Shown in pieces: positions 33,181 through 45,700 of a stretch of 64,000 bases of DNA. The DNA is taken from positions 12,972,713 to 13,036,712 of the forward strand of contig OY979723.1 in the NCBI GenBank assembly GCA_963855995.1. The letters run 5' to 3'. The stretch comes from Muricea muricata (lineage: Eukaryota > Cnidaria > Anthozoa > Malacalcyonacea > Plexauridae). The notes below the pieces were generated by a model. The model did no database searches. It saw only the letters and a program-made list of their open reading frames with translations, and was not told where the DNA came from. The first letter of the stretch is position 1. Each line of letters begins with the position of its first letter. The position numbers and the translations under genes are program-made.

Positions 33181-36100
33181 CTATTTATTTAGACAAGACT
33201 TCTTCAGAAATATTTCCAAGCTTCGAAGATTTCCTTTGCAAGTTAAGTTAACTTAAGTTAACCCAGGGTCAGGAAAATCCGCTCCTGACTTGACTCCAAT
33301 CAGGAAATCACGTACCTTTGAACTTAAGACCTTTGCCAAAATTCCTGGTCACAAAATATAGAGAAGAAAGCACAAGGATTCGAATGATTATCGCACCGAC
33401 AGCTAAGAGGAAATGTAATGTAATTAAATTGCACGAAACCATGAATTGGTCTTGATATTAAACCGGGGTTAGTAGCAACCTCGTACGAGGCTGGCTTAGT
33501 ACTAACGGAGCATTGCATACCTACTGCAATAAAAGAATATGTCAATTTCTGCAGGTCTTCCTCATCTTCAGAAAAATAGTGATTCCAATTCTCTGAAAAC
33601 TAAGACAAGTGGGAGAGTTTAAATACTGATTGTACTCGTGAAACGTCAAGATGTAGTCGTTATAGTCTGCGCTATACGTATCGCAAGCCGTGCTGTATAT
33701 TATGTCCCATTCAAAACACGAGTACGAGTGCTTTATGAGATATTACAAATTTAGACGCTGGGCGCAGCCAGGGCGTTTTATATGTGAAAAATCACAAACT
33801 GCGAGAATGGCTTCAGAAATGTCCCATTTCTCACTAATCTTGTGGGCTTGCTTACGAAGGACTTTTTTAGAATATTCTTTCGGTTCAATTCATTCTCATT
33901 CCATGTGCCTACTCAGTAATGAAATTTACACAAAGCTGATTTGAACAGACGTTCGATACGGATTTTGAGAGAAAATTCTCGCAAAAATATTGCTTCATTT
34001 TCTGATTCCCGAATCTTCGAACATCATCCCTCCATAAAGTGCTCAAGCATATGGAAAAAGCAATTTTCCTAGCAGTCTCTTTCTATACCTGTGATATTCT
34101 ATAAACAATAAAAACAGGTTCTGCGCAGCACAGCGGTAGAAAACACCAGACCAACAACAGCTGCTCAGTCCTCATCGCAATCCAACCAACCAGTGACGTG
34201 AACATCTGAAATGGCACCCCGACAGCCAGGCAACATTTTGAAAAATACGACATGTTGCTGGCATCTTCGATTGTCAGAATTAGCAAGATTACCTTCGCAA
34301 GAAAACGAAAGGATTTTGCATCAAGTTATATATTGCAGTGACTGCCATTAGCGCTCAAACAAGTATCTGGATTTGAAGGTGCGTTAAGAAGCCGGGGTTT
34401 GTATGGAAGTTTCCATTACCTATCACACTCGGTTTAACATTGAACGCAATAAAAAGTTGTGACACTATTATCGCAAGATACCGGAAGAATCTCGACAGTA
34501 AGTGTCCTGCTTACTTTTAGACTGAATTAGTGGCTTCAAGGAGCGCTTACTTCCGAGCTGTTATTTTCAGCATCAGCCAAGTTTAAATCCATGCTACAGT
34601 ATATATAGTATAGATATGGTTTAGAGGATTCCTTTGCCATTAAATTACATGAAAAAGGCTCTTACTTTTGAGGGGGTGCTTACTTTGGAGATTCTACGTT
34701 ATACACTAATATACTACGGTAAAAAGTAAGGCCTCCCTCAGGAGTAATTAATTCGAAAAAAAAAGAAAATTGGACAAGATGAAATGAAAGTAATAAAACT
34801 TACTGCAAGCTGATAATCAATTTTCAGCAAACCAGAAAATCTACTGGCAGTTCGATACATATCTAAAAAACAACATCATATGAGAAAAAACATATGTACT
34901 CCGAAGAACAACATCTTGTAAACTCAAGATATGAGCTGTTAACAACAAGACAACAGTTTTGCGGTGCAGTGGCGGATCTAGCGTAAGTCAAAATAAATTA
35001 CCACAGCTCATTCTAAAATATATTTACATTTTAAAATACTTTCAAAGCAACTTCATTGGTTAGATTTTATTCTTTTGAAATTCATAACCTATAACATATA
35101 AAGCTATTTTGACTTTAAAATTGAGCTGCTATAATTTATTTTGACTTACCCTGGATCCGCCACTGTTGCGGTGATATTTCTACTCTATTTCAACTGTGAC
35201 TTTGAAATAGAGTCGAAATATCACCGCAAAACGGTTGTCTTGTTGTTAATAGCTCATATCTTGAGTTTACAAGATGTTGTTCTTTGGAGTATGTTTTTTC
35301 TTATATTTCCTTAAATTGTCTGCTGGTAAAGGCTTTTAAACAACATTATTATTCTGAGAATTTGGGGGCCCTTAAAAGAAGAGTGTTTTCAAATCAACTC
35401 ATTTCTAACGCAATGTTTGAAAGCCAAGTAAGACGTCCATACAGAAAACAGATTTAGCTATCTTGAACAATTGAAAACAAGGCTGAATAGTGAAGAAAAA
35501 CAACGTTCTAAAAGTGCCACTGTTGTGATTTGTCACTGACATACACGAAACCAACTAACCGACTGTTTGAGAAAGAAATGACGTCTACCAATTATTCTTC
35601 ACACAAAAACGCATGAACATATGCTAACCTTGAATTTCTGAGCCAGCTCCAACACTTTTAAACAGCAAGTAACCGAAACCTTGACCAACAACCCAGGCAA
35701 AGCCAATGATCACGGGAGCTAACAAAACCACGACGATGAACCTTGCCTAAGATATGTGAGATTTTGAAAGCTTGAAATATTGCTTGCACAAAATTGTCCG
35801 GTTTATAGGGTTATTACAGTGCATTAGTAGCCACACACCTGGGGCTGGTTGTCGTTTAGCTTAAACGGCGAATAAGTCGAAAACATCAAGCAAGCCTATG
35901 AACTATTGACTGAAAGCAAACTAAACTTTTCGGTCGGAACATAACAACTACGCATAGAACAACATATTTAGTTGATAGAATTTAAGTTCAATTATTTACA
36001 AGATGAATGGGAGCGCTTTTAAATTTTTGCTTATCCACCGTTTAAGCTAAACGCTTTTTATACAACCCACCCTAGAAGGAAAGGCAGTTATTTCCAAAGA

Positions 36101-37838
36101 AAAGGGAGCTTTAAATATAGATAAACTTCGAACATTTTATTTTCCAAAAACTAAAGAGTTTGAGACTACAGATGGGGGTGGCATGAAAAGGGGGCATAGT
36201 GCAGAAAAGACTAACTTAAGCAGGTGGGGGGGGGGTAAAAGAGGCAAATTTAAAAGAATATTTATTTACAAGGAATTTTATTAGGGAGAGGTTCTATTAG
36301 AGAAAGGACCAATTTAAGAGGACTAATTAGAGAGGGTGCATTACAGGGTGGTTATGAGAAAAATTAAGAATGGCAGGGAGTAGTAATTTGTGATAGGGCA
36401 TATTGAACAAGTGTTTAATCAGAATGGGGGGGGGGGGGTGTAATGAAGATGTGATGTTATTAGCGGAGGGGCTCATCAATTAGGAAGCACGTCTTAGCAG
36501 TGATACGCTATAATTACTGTATGGAAGATTTGTTTAGCTTACCAACTTTATTGTATCTGGTGGATACGTCAATCCAAAATTCACAATAACATACACGAGC
36601 ACAATGAGAATAGCCACAATAAGACAATACAACTCAAATTCTCTCTCACGTAACACTCCATGGACGGTATAGAACAGACAGAAAGCTAGCAATTAAAAAA
36701 TGAAACTAGCTCGCTTATTTTCAGAATACACTAATTCCATAATTCATCATAACTTATCATAATTTAACAAGACTAGTTATGGTATTTTTAAACAAGTGTA
36801 TAAAAAAACTGTAAAGCTTTGAATGTGGCTTTACATATGCCTGGGGTTCCTCAAGGACAATTGTTAAGTCATCAGAAAAATATTTTCTCCATTTAAATTG
36901 GATTAACCTTGCTATCAATCCCAGTTGGCTTGATAGCTCAATGGGTGAAATAGCATCGAAGAAACCAAAAATAAAGTTGATCCTGTTGGAGACAGTTTAA
37001 TTGCAGCTTTTTTAAGCCACCTTTTATATAGTAATATACTGCAGAACTTCAACATCAAATTGTAGTGAAAACATTATGGTTATCAATGTTGTCAATGCAT
37101 ATGAAGTGGAATAAAACACTCATTAATGTCTTGACATTTTAATGACAAACACTTTACATTCTTGAAATGTCAATAACTTCTGGTTATGGCCTGCATGCCC
37201 CCCACCCCCTCCTCCCATTGGGGCAAAATATTGATGGGTGGAATTTTTTATATATTGGCAAACTAACCTGCATTGATGAGCAGTAAAATGGCAAATATAT
37301 AGTCAGGTGAGTGAATGTCATGACGCTTTACTAGTGCGTGCAGTGTAAACCCAATGGTCACCACAAGGCATGAAACACATAGAATTAAAAATATCCATTC
37401 TTTCTTGTCAAGGCCAGCCAAGGTTTTGGTCTAAATCATAAATGATATGAATAGCAAATCACAACAGTAAATATAGCAAATACTGGCATTTTTCTGGCAT
37501 GGAGTTTACATGGAATGCATCCTGGCACCATGATAGCAAACTTTACAACTTTGCAAATTTTTAATTTTACTGTTTGTTTTTTTAACTGGTGATTCATTTA
37601 TTTTTTGAAAACATTAAAATTCAGTTTATTGTTTAAATTGTCACTTGTCCTTTATTCGGCTGCGTACTCGCTGTTTCAAACGTTTTCTCCACAGCCATCT
37701 GAACACACACATACACTTTCCTACCTTTCCAAGTACAGTAACTGTCACGTCACTTTGGTTGATGGATTGAATTGAGTGATTGCTTGCTAGACTTTGATAA
37801 TCGCTCGAACCACTGTCGCTTAACTCGCGAAAATCCAT
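33181..37838 (-). CDS. Polytopic membrane protein, family not recognised
   Basis: Eight exons join cleanly in phase: 37725-37838, 37268-37430, 36543-36685, 35629-35746, 34804-34862, 34089-34292, 33521-33599 and 33316-33402. A probable last exon is 33181-33233 (stop TAG), with a weaker acceptor. The total is about 339 residues. The N-terminus (MDFRELSDSGSSDYQSL) is Ser-rich and cytosolic-looking, without a signal peptide. Hydrophobic segments lie at about 48-72, 84-108, 117-138, 143-170, 198-208, 217-240, 245-265 and 289-312. Marker stretches are RHDIHSPDYIFAILLLINA, YTVHGVLREREFELYC and FAWVVGQGFGYLLF. The last segment ends RNFGKGLKFK. Seven to eight membrane passes are likely. An acidic loop (YFSEDEEDLQK) precedes the last segment. 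I do not recognise the family, so no function is proposed. Confidence 0.75.
34879..35310. mobile_element. Foldback element interrupted by another MITE
   Basis: The left arm runs from about 34885 (AAAAAACATATGTACTCCGA) to 34966. It is continued after the inserted element by GATATTTCTACTCTATTTCA. The right arm (TTTGAAATAGAGTCGAAATA to about 35305) is its reverse complement. It lies in an intron of the membrane-protein gene. Ends and target duplication were not resolved. Confidence 0.75.
34967..35165. mobile_element. 199-bp hAT MITE nested in the foldback
   Basis: It starts CAGTGGCGGATCTAGCGTAA and ends GGATCCGCCACTG, classic hAT-type ends. AAGTCAAAATAAATTA is matched in the right arm. A perfect 8-bp duplication TTGCGGTG flanks it (34959-34966 and 35166-35173). 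It is clearly younger than the foldback it splits. Confidence 0.93.
36220..36445. repeat. Poly-G runs in a purine-rich intron stretch
   Basis: Two uninterrupted G runs of more than ten bases lie near 36224 and 36426, separated by a degenerate GGGAGAGGTTCTATTAGAGA-like stretch. This is low-complexity sequence. Confidence 0.7.
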
Positions 37839-39707
37839 ATTTACAACAAAATTTTAATAAACGTCCTTTGGTTGTTACATTAGAAACGATCTGGCATTTC
37901 AAATAAACTTCGAACATTAAAATAAAGCTTAATACCACATTAATACAACATTAACGCAACTTTGACTTCCTGGAAAGATCAGCCATATTTGAATAAGATG
38001 ACCACAACTGTATTGCTTTACATGAAGTTTTTCTCATAAACCATCATCAAGAAGGCGCCTCTGATCTCATAATTTATAGAGCGGTTCAGATTTGGCTTTC
38101 AATTCCTCTACCACTGGTGACCTTGACCCAAGTTCCAGCCAATCAGATGTGCCGGACCTACCCGATTAACCAATTCATTTGTTTAGAAATCGGGAAAGGC
38201 TACGGTAGAGGTTAGTGGTGGAGGAAGTCAAATCTGAACCTCTCTAAGAAGAACAAGACGCCTGCTAGGGCATTTACTATGCCTGCCGAGAAGAAAGTGG
38301 ACATAAGGTTGTCTTTCGCTCCTCACAAAAATAAATGTACTGCCTAGACTGCTCGGGAGATGTAAAAAAGCCGTTCACTGGTCGCCTAAAGGATTGACCA
38401 TTTGATATGATACCAAAAATGTCTGACAACCTGGATGTTGAAAAACTAGATTCATATTAATCTAGTTTTATTAATATGAATCTAGTCAGTTTTCATATCT
38501 CTGGATGTTGAAAAAATAATTCTTCCGTGTGACACATTAAGTGAACACGCGTGAGTCGGGACAATATGTAGGGGATAGGAATTGCATGCAGGTTGTGGAC
38601 AAAAAATGGTGTCCCTGCTTATAATTTAAACCACAGATTAGGTAATAACCAGATTTCTCACTAAAGTTGATCCCCTCATCCCCGTGCTGAAGTGGTTTCC
38701 GCGCACGGAACTCAATACACGCATAATTATGTGTGTCCGTGTATTGCTTCAAAAAATCCACTCAGCCACGGCCTGGGGATACGAGCACTTACACACGAGC
38801 ACCAGCCTAATTTTTGAAACCGAAAAAAAACCCAAAAAATTTGAGCGAGGAGAATTCATAACCCCACCATGCCCTACGGGCAGGTGGAGCATTTGCACAA
38901 AATATGGTAGTTCACGATATTGTTTAGCCTGCTTTAAAAATCATTGTATTTAAATCAATCTTATATTTACTATAATTAATAGATTTTCTGCGTACGTTTA
39001 AATTATTTTATACAATGTCTACTCATAGTACATATGCCTGTCTAAAAATACAAATTTTAAATAAACGATCATCACTTATACATTATTGTAGCTAATAAAT
39101 ACACAAGAGTGTCTCTTTCTTGATAAATCACGGAACCTTTAAGTATCTCCGCAATCGTCATGGGACGAACAATCGTCGTAGTTCTTTAACAACCTACTGA
39201 AGAAAAAATCTTCAAATAAATGGGAATACAGGTAAACAAATTGGGGATGAATTTCTGGGAAAGTTCTACAGACAGTGTTAGTAAGTGACGAAGTAAATTT
39301 ATTAAGTAAAAAAATATCTAAGTAAAAAAAATCAAATTTTTACTTGTAAACGAAGTAATTTTTAGTACTTTTTTAGTTAACATTGTCCTTTTATTTCGTT
39401 ACTTTTGTAATACTTTGGCGAAGTAAAGAAATATAAAGTTGTTCACAAAGCAAAGTTAGTGGTGAGCAGGCTAGTATCAAAGAATGCCGTTGGCCCAGCC
39501 TGGCTATGGCTCAGAGCTGTACGCTTTGTTTTACTACGTCAAAATAAATATCCCAATTAACTTCTACTCCTGTAGTACTTTAACCTAAATATTGATGATG
39601 GTTTGCATTTAACGTCACGGCAGCCATGTTGGAGGTATAACACAATTGCAGCCCTGTCTATACAGATTTTAGTGATAAGGCATTAAATACAACAAAAGGA
39701 CAAATAC
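37839..39707. other. Intergenic region between the membrane-protein gene and FoxP
   Basis: This holds the upstream region of the membrane-protein gene and the 3' end of FoxP (a TTTATT, i.e. AATAAA on the minus strand, near 39391). It also holds a MITE (38078-38246) and a short palindrome around 38445-38486 (CTAGATTCATATTAATCTAG). No coding exon is supported. Confidence 0.45.
38078..38246. mobile_element. MITE with AGAG.GGTTCAGATTTG ends, copy 1
   Basis: The left end AGAGCGGTTCAGATTTGGCT is mirrored by the right end AAATCTGAACCTCTCT, and CTCTACCACT is mirrored by AGTGGTGGAG. A second copy with the same ends is at 51743-51878. Confidence 0.7.
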
Positions 39708-42700
39708 CTATGAACTCAAATCAGATAAATCAAGACCGCCTTCTTCCTGTGGTTCAAGTTTGACTTGAACATTTGTGTGGGAAAGTTGACTACTGAAATA
39801 GGAACATAATAACTATGTGAGTGGATATATACGACAGCTTGGCAACAACATGTAACCCAAAAGTGCTAACATAGATTAAGGATACATAGATGTACAACTG
39901 TGGATAGTTGGCGCCTATGATTTCGCTGTCTCATGGATTACGATTAAGTCATATCCACACGTATTTCTGGCAAGTACATTTGTTCGAATTTCAATATAAA
40001 TGTATAACAGAAAAATAGTTCCTGCCTTTTTATTAGCAATCAGGACAAAAACATAACTTCATTTGTTGCTTGAAATATACAGGGCAACTTCTTTTTATAT
40101 ATTTATGTGAACCAAGGTAATCTAGCGGAAAGTTTTCTTAAAATCGTCATTTATCTGACATTTCCCTATCTAATTCCTTTTAAGGAGGCTCCCGTACCCA
40201 AGCCATCCACGTAAGACAAGAAATACCCTGAGTTGCACATCTGTGTCCCCTTAATCTATGGTACTAATAAAGCAACATACTTTATATCTTTTGAACAAAA
40301 TTCAACAAGTTTTGAAATTCCCGACGAGCCGTTCGCAGCGTTTTCGGTATAGACTCGTTTCATCGGCGGTTCGTCGGAATCATCTTCGGCATCATCACGG
40401 TCTTCAGTATTAATGTCAGACACTTGTATTACGCTCCGCGATGCAACTTCAAACGAGGCCTGGGTCGGGAGTTCAGAAATACACGAGTCACGAAACATCA
40501 CTGAACTTTCGTTGTCCGGTGTGTCTTGTTTTACTTGGTTACTGAAATGTATAAGATGGCAGTAATGTACAGTTACTTCTCAAAAGATTGAATACACCTG
40601 CTGATCTGCTTAGTCAACTATGCTCATCCATTTCCCTGATTTTGAGGTTATATGCATTTCTACTTGTACTATTTTAATTGCAAGTGTGCAAAGACCTTAG
40701 AAGATGCAATTTTTGACAATGAAAGAATGACTAACCAAAAAAAGCTATGGGTGTACTTTACCAATACATGAAACTACATTTCACACCTGTATTTAAACTT
40801 TTGAGCAGTAACTGTATACGTAATATTGTTACGAGACTTTAGTGCATGCATTATAGTTAAGTATAAACACCTCAAGACTTTTTGCGGTCTTCTCTTTCGA
40901 TATTCCTCTTCGTCCACCGTCCAGACAGCTCCTTTCACATTCTCTTTTCGTACAAAGCACTTGTGAAGCGACAAGTTATGCCGAACTGCATTCTGATAAC
41001 AGAAAGACAAACGTTACGTTATCCTGCCTAGTAAATTATAATATTCTGACACAGAAACAACAAAAGACCAGTCGATCAACAAAACAGTTCACTATGCTAA
41101 ATACATATTATTTACGCTTGCTCTTTGTCAGCTACCCCCGTCAGAGCTGCAGTTACTGAATTCTTCTCAACTGTTCTCACCCTGAATTTCGGCATGTCTA
41201 CGACTCTCTCGCGAGATTACATTTACCACCCATTAGAACTATTACAATATCATGCAAGTATGGCTGTTATGCATGTACATAGGCATCGCGCGGAAACGGG
41301 TGATGGTGATGGGGCTATAGTAGCACACCACTTTCTAATCCCCAGTTCCCCTCCCCCCCCCCCCCCCGCCCACTTTCTAATCCACTGTGCCTGTTACATT
41401 AGACATCTATTATTGTCCACTCTACATACCTTCCACGTTGCTGTATTTCTACGAAAATACGCAAAATTATTCGTAAACCAATTGTAGATTTCGTTCAGTG
41501 TTAGTTGTTCGTCCGGGGCATCTAAGATTGCCTGGAACAAAAAAAATGATTTAAAATCAAATTATTTTTCGGAACTTTTTGCAAAACTTGAAAAACAACT
41601 AGCGTGTATTACTTCACCAATACTCACCTGTCTAATCAACGACGCGTAGGTAAACGGTGGGCGAACGTCTGTCTTCTGGTAGAAGTCCGCTGACTGCTGC
41701 ATGTCTACACAGCAAAAAATAAACAACTAGTTGTGATGATGATTAAAGCAGGATTCATGAATGTTTTGCTAATCAAACTGTTCACAGTTGTCGACAATAC
41801 TGCTCAGGATTGTTGATGAGCAATGAACTGCGAGAAATGTCAGGAGCAAAACATCATTAACACTGCAAGTTCAAAATGTTTGCTTGGGTATGAAGAGATT
41901 ATAAGATTTTTAATTTTAAAAGAAAGAACATACAAACAAATACTTCATTAGGTTAGACATATATATATATATATACATGCAGGGTTACTGTTAATATGGC
42001 TTTGAAATCTATGCTTTGAACAACCATATCTGGGGTCGGTTGTGCCATAGTTAATAGAGTAGATGGTTTGGAAACTCATTAGAATGATATAACTTATTAT
42101 CTATGTTGGTCAACGTTTATTCAAAAATATGGTTCTTCATCGTCACGTGTGTTTTGCGTTTTCACCAAATCCACCAATAGAAATTCTTAAATTACCCAAT
42201 TAATTGTTCAAGTTGCGGATGGCTAAATTTCCTAAAACGTTGCTATTGGTTAGTTAGGTGAAAATACAATACGCACGTGACGACGAAGGACCTCATTCCT
42301 GCATAAACCAGAACAAAAACATAGATAATGACTTATGTTGTAGTTCTAATGAGTTTCCAAACCATCTAGCTCTATTAACTATGGTTGTACGAAACGCGAA
42401 TAGCACTATACACCGGATAGTGATTTTTAAACTTTCTAAACATGCCCAGTAACTGGTGGAACCCATATTAAAGATCGAGTCAAAATAACTCTTCATCTCT
42501 TGCGGGCTCAATATCCCTGGTGCATTATGCCTTCCTAAGAAGTGGAAAAAATCACTATCCATAATGCAGATAGCCACTGAAATGTAAAGGTCATATTCTT
42601 AAAGGTACAAATTCTTAATCAGCTCACCTTGGGCAACAGAGACGGGTGATGTCTGCGCAGATCGTTTATAAGTTCCACGACCTGAGCTTGCGGTTGCTTT

Positions 42701-45700
42701 CTCCTTCTCTTCTATGTCATTAGTCACTTCCTCGCTAGTTTCCATACTCCTGCTCGGTGTTAGCCGTGATCTGGTGACGGAAACTGGTGCCGAGATAACG
42801 GATGTCTCTCTACAAACCACGACATTAGGCGGTCCTTGGGGTATGAGTTCTGTGGGGGAGAGTTCACTGCTAGGTTTACTGGTGGAGAGGGATTTAGACA
42901 CTGGAGTGCTGTGCGTAGGTGGGGACTCTTGCCTGGTATGAGGGCCAGGACTAGGTATGGTGCTCTAGAAAATAAAATTTGCCACAGAGATGGTTAGAGA
43001 ACAGTGACAGACCCTGTTGGGTTAGGACTTAGGAGATTCGCCTTAATTTTTTTTAATCAAACAGACATACAACATACATCAGAACCTAGCCAAAAATGCT
43101 TGGAAAGTTGATATAGAAAGAGCAACTAGTTTTCTGAATAAAGCAACAAGTGTTAAAAGTTAAAAGCTCATTCTTTAGCTTTTAATATTACCATCGTACA
43201 TAATAGCCGGGTAGCGACGTTGTAACACTCATCCGAAACTGCATTTGGCTTCTGCAATGCATAAATTAAGCCGATGACGGTCATAGATAACATTGCGTGC
43301 ATGAATAAATTTTTTTCACTAATAATCTCTGTTTAAATTTGTTTGTGATTGACTAATAAGGATAGTTCAAGATGGTCGCCATGAGTTCATTATCAAGTGT
43401 TTTAAACCTTCTCGAAACCATTAGAAAAGTGCTCAATGACACCTGTGCCTTGTAATGGTACAATGTATAATTATGTAAATTTTCCTTTGTCCAAATTCAT
43501 CCCATGAGCCTACTCACACTTCCTTTCTAGACGTGTGGGGGATGCCAATGCCGTATTGTTACTTTTATATACGGTTTGAAAGCTCCACACATCTCGGCAG
43601 GAAGTCTAAGCGGAGCGATGGGATGCGTTTGAACAGAATGTTCTTTCTGCAAAGTGCTTCAGCTTTCCATTGTTCTACAAAGTCACATATGTCACAAAAT
43701 CCTTCAACGGTTTCCGCAGGAACAAATACAAGTTGTGTTTCAGGCAAATTTTTAGTATCTACGTCCTAAAATAGAAGACCGGCACTCATTTACGACAATT
43801 ATGGCAAGACAGAAAGTTTTAACAGTTACCCTGCATAAAATGCTGAAGCTTATTTGCTAAGGAAAAGAGAAAAACCCCATAAATATAGAAAGGAAACTAT
43901 ATTACTAACTAAAACCTTTTGAGTATGTAGATGTTTCATCATGGCTGATAATCTCTCTCTTTCGCGGTTCACCTAAGAAAATAAATTTGTGACACTTTAA
44001 AGCTAGTGCCAAGTCAATGTCTTCACTAGTGTCAAGTCAATGTCTTGACTAGTGCCAAGTCAATGTCTTCACTAGAGTCAAGTCAATGTCTACACTAGAG
44101 TCAAGTCAATGTCTTCACTAAAGTTAAGTCAATGGCTTTACTATGTAAATGAAGTAAATGCGCTTATTAGCATTGAATCGCCAAAGGTTTCCCAATGGTA
44201 ATTGCTTCTGGTTCTTCTAGAACTCTGATGGCATTTTGTCCCACCCTTTTAATAATAGATTCCAGTCACGCCCGGTAAAAAAAGTTTAAAAAAAATTTAA
44301 TTGCAGAATTTAATTGCAAAACGTGCACATGTAAAATGAATATTGCTACAGTAGTTGACGTTTTGAAATAACATGCAACCCATATAGTCTGCTATATTCG
44401 CTTTTTCCCATATTGTACTGCGTTCAATCCTTACGCATACCTGCCCTTCTAAGTGCGAAACCATTTGCATCTGAACGCGAGCTTGTGCCGTGCTCCGGTC
44501 ATCCAATGGGTGCTCCGAACTGAGATGGCTTAAAATAAAACGAGAACAGAGTTATTCATTTTATTTCTTTGTTTGCCATCAATTTAGTTCGATGTTCTGA
44601 TAGACGAAGCTACATATAAATGGCCGACATTCGTAACGAAAACGTACTGCATGAAAAGTTGGAAGGTTTCGCAAAATGTGTCACAACCGGGCCATTGGCA
44701 GACGCCATGGACATACAACGGATGCTGGCAACCTAAAACACAAAGAATCAATTCAGTTTCGGATCCAGCAAGGAGAGCTCTTCGTGTGAGCCTCAGATTT
44801 AATAGGAGTTATTTAGCTGATGCGAGAATTTGAATGAGAATGTTTGGACACTCTGGACTTAAGTCGTTTCAGATGAACCAAAAACAGAATTTTGTAAGAA
44901 GTGTTAATTTACTAGGATACAGGTCTGTGGCAAATGTTTAATACACCCATTGTTCGTTTTGTTCCTATTTTGTTCAACTCCAGCCACTGTAGTCCATATA
45001 GTTAACAGTTAATGGTCTTCAAAAAGGTATCCACCGAATGGGATAGAAATTCAGACATAAAAACGACGTCTAAGATGAAAAAAGTGGTGTAATACACAAC
45101 TTCATGTTGCCAACTGATGTCAGTGGCGCCACGAAGAATTACAAATTGCTGCTTCAATATCGACATTTTATGCATTAAATAACGTACGTATTTCGCTTAA
45201 ATCCATATGGGTGTAACTTTGAAGATCTTTTCCCCGATAAGCTTAATAAACCATATATTAATTGTGGTAGAGTCGAAAAATATTGTTATAAATAGACACA
45301 AGTGTTACACGTTCACTTTGTCGTTCATGTTTCTTTGTCGATTTCAGAATTCCTAAAATTGACCAATCATAGCGAAGCACAAAAGTTCTAAACATTTGCC
45401 ACAGACCAGAGGATATTGTAGGCAAATTAATTTTCACCAGAATCTTCTAGTGGAATAAGTAAAATGAGTATACCTTATAAATAAGGTTTAAATATTGTCC
45501 TTCAAAAACTCAGTTCCACCCATTTATTAACTTCATTTATTAACTTCGTTTATTCATTTGCATGCAAGTCTGCTGTTTTACAATAGGCTCACCATAAACA
45601 GCATAGCCAACTCCATTGACCACAGGAACCTCCAGTCTCTGACCATGAATTGATTGCCATTCTCTTGCTAGAAGAAACTATACAAAAAAAAATAGAGAAC

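Noticed and set aside
36220..36445. Poly-G runs considered as G-quadruplex regulators
   Set aside because: They are single uninterrupted G runs in a low-complexity intron, without spaced G-tracts or evidence of function.
41125..41487. 120-codon plus-strand frame opposite the FoxP forkhead exons
   Set aside because: It is antisense to real FoxP exons and spans an intron and a poly-C run.
41950..41985. (TA)n run in a FoxP intron
   Set aside because: It is an ordinary dinucleotide microsatellite.
42599..42941. Plus-strand frame opposite a FoxP exon
   Set aside because: It is the mirror of the Ser/Pro-rich FoxP exon 42628-42964.
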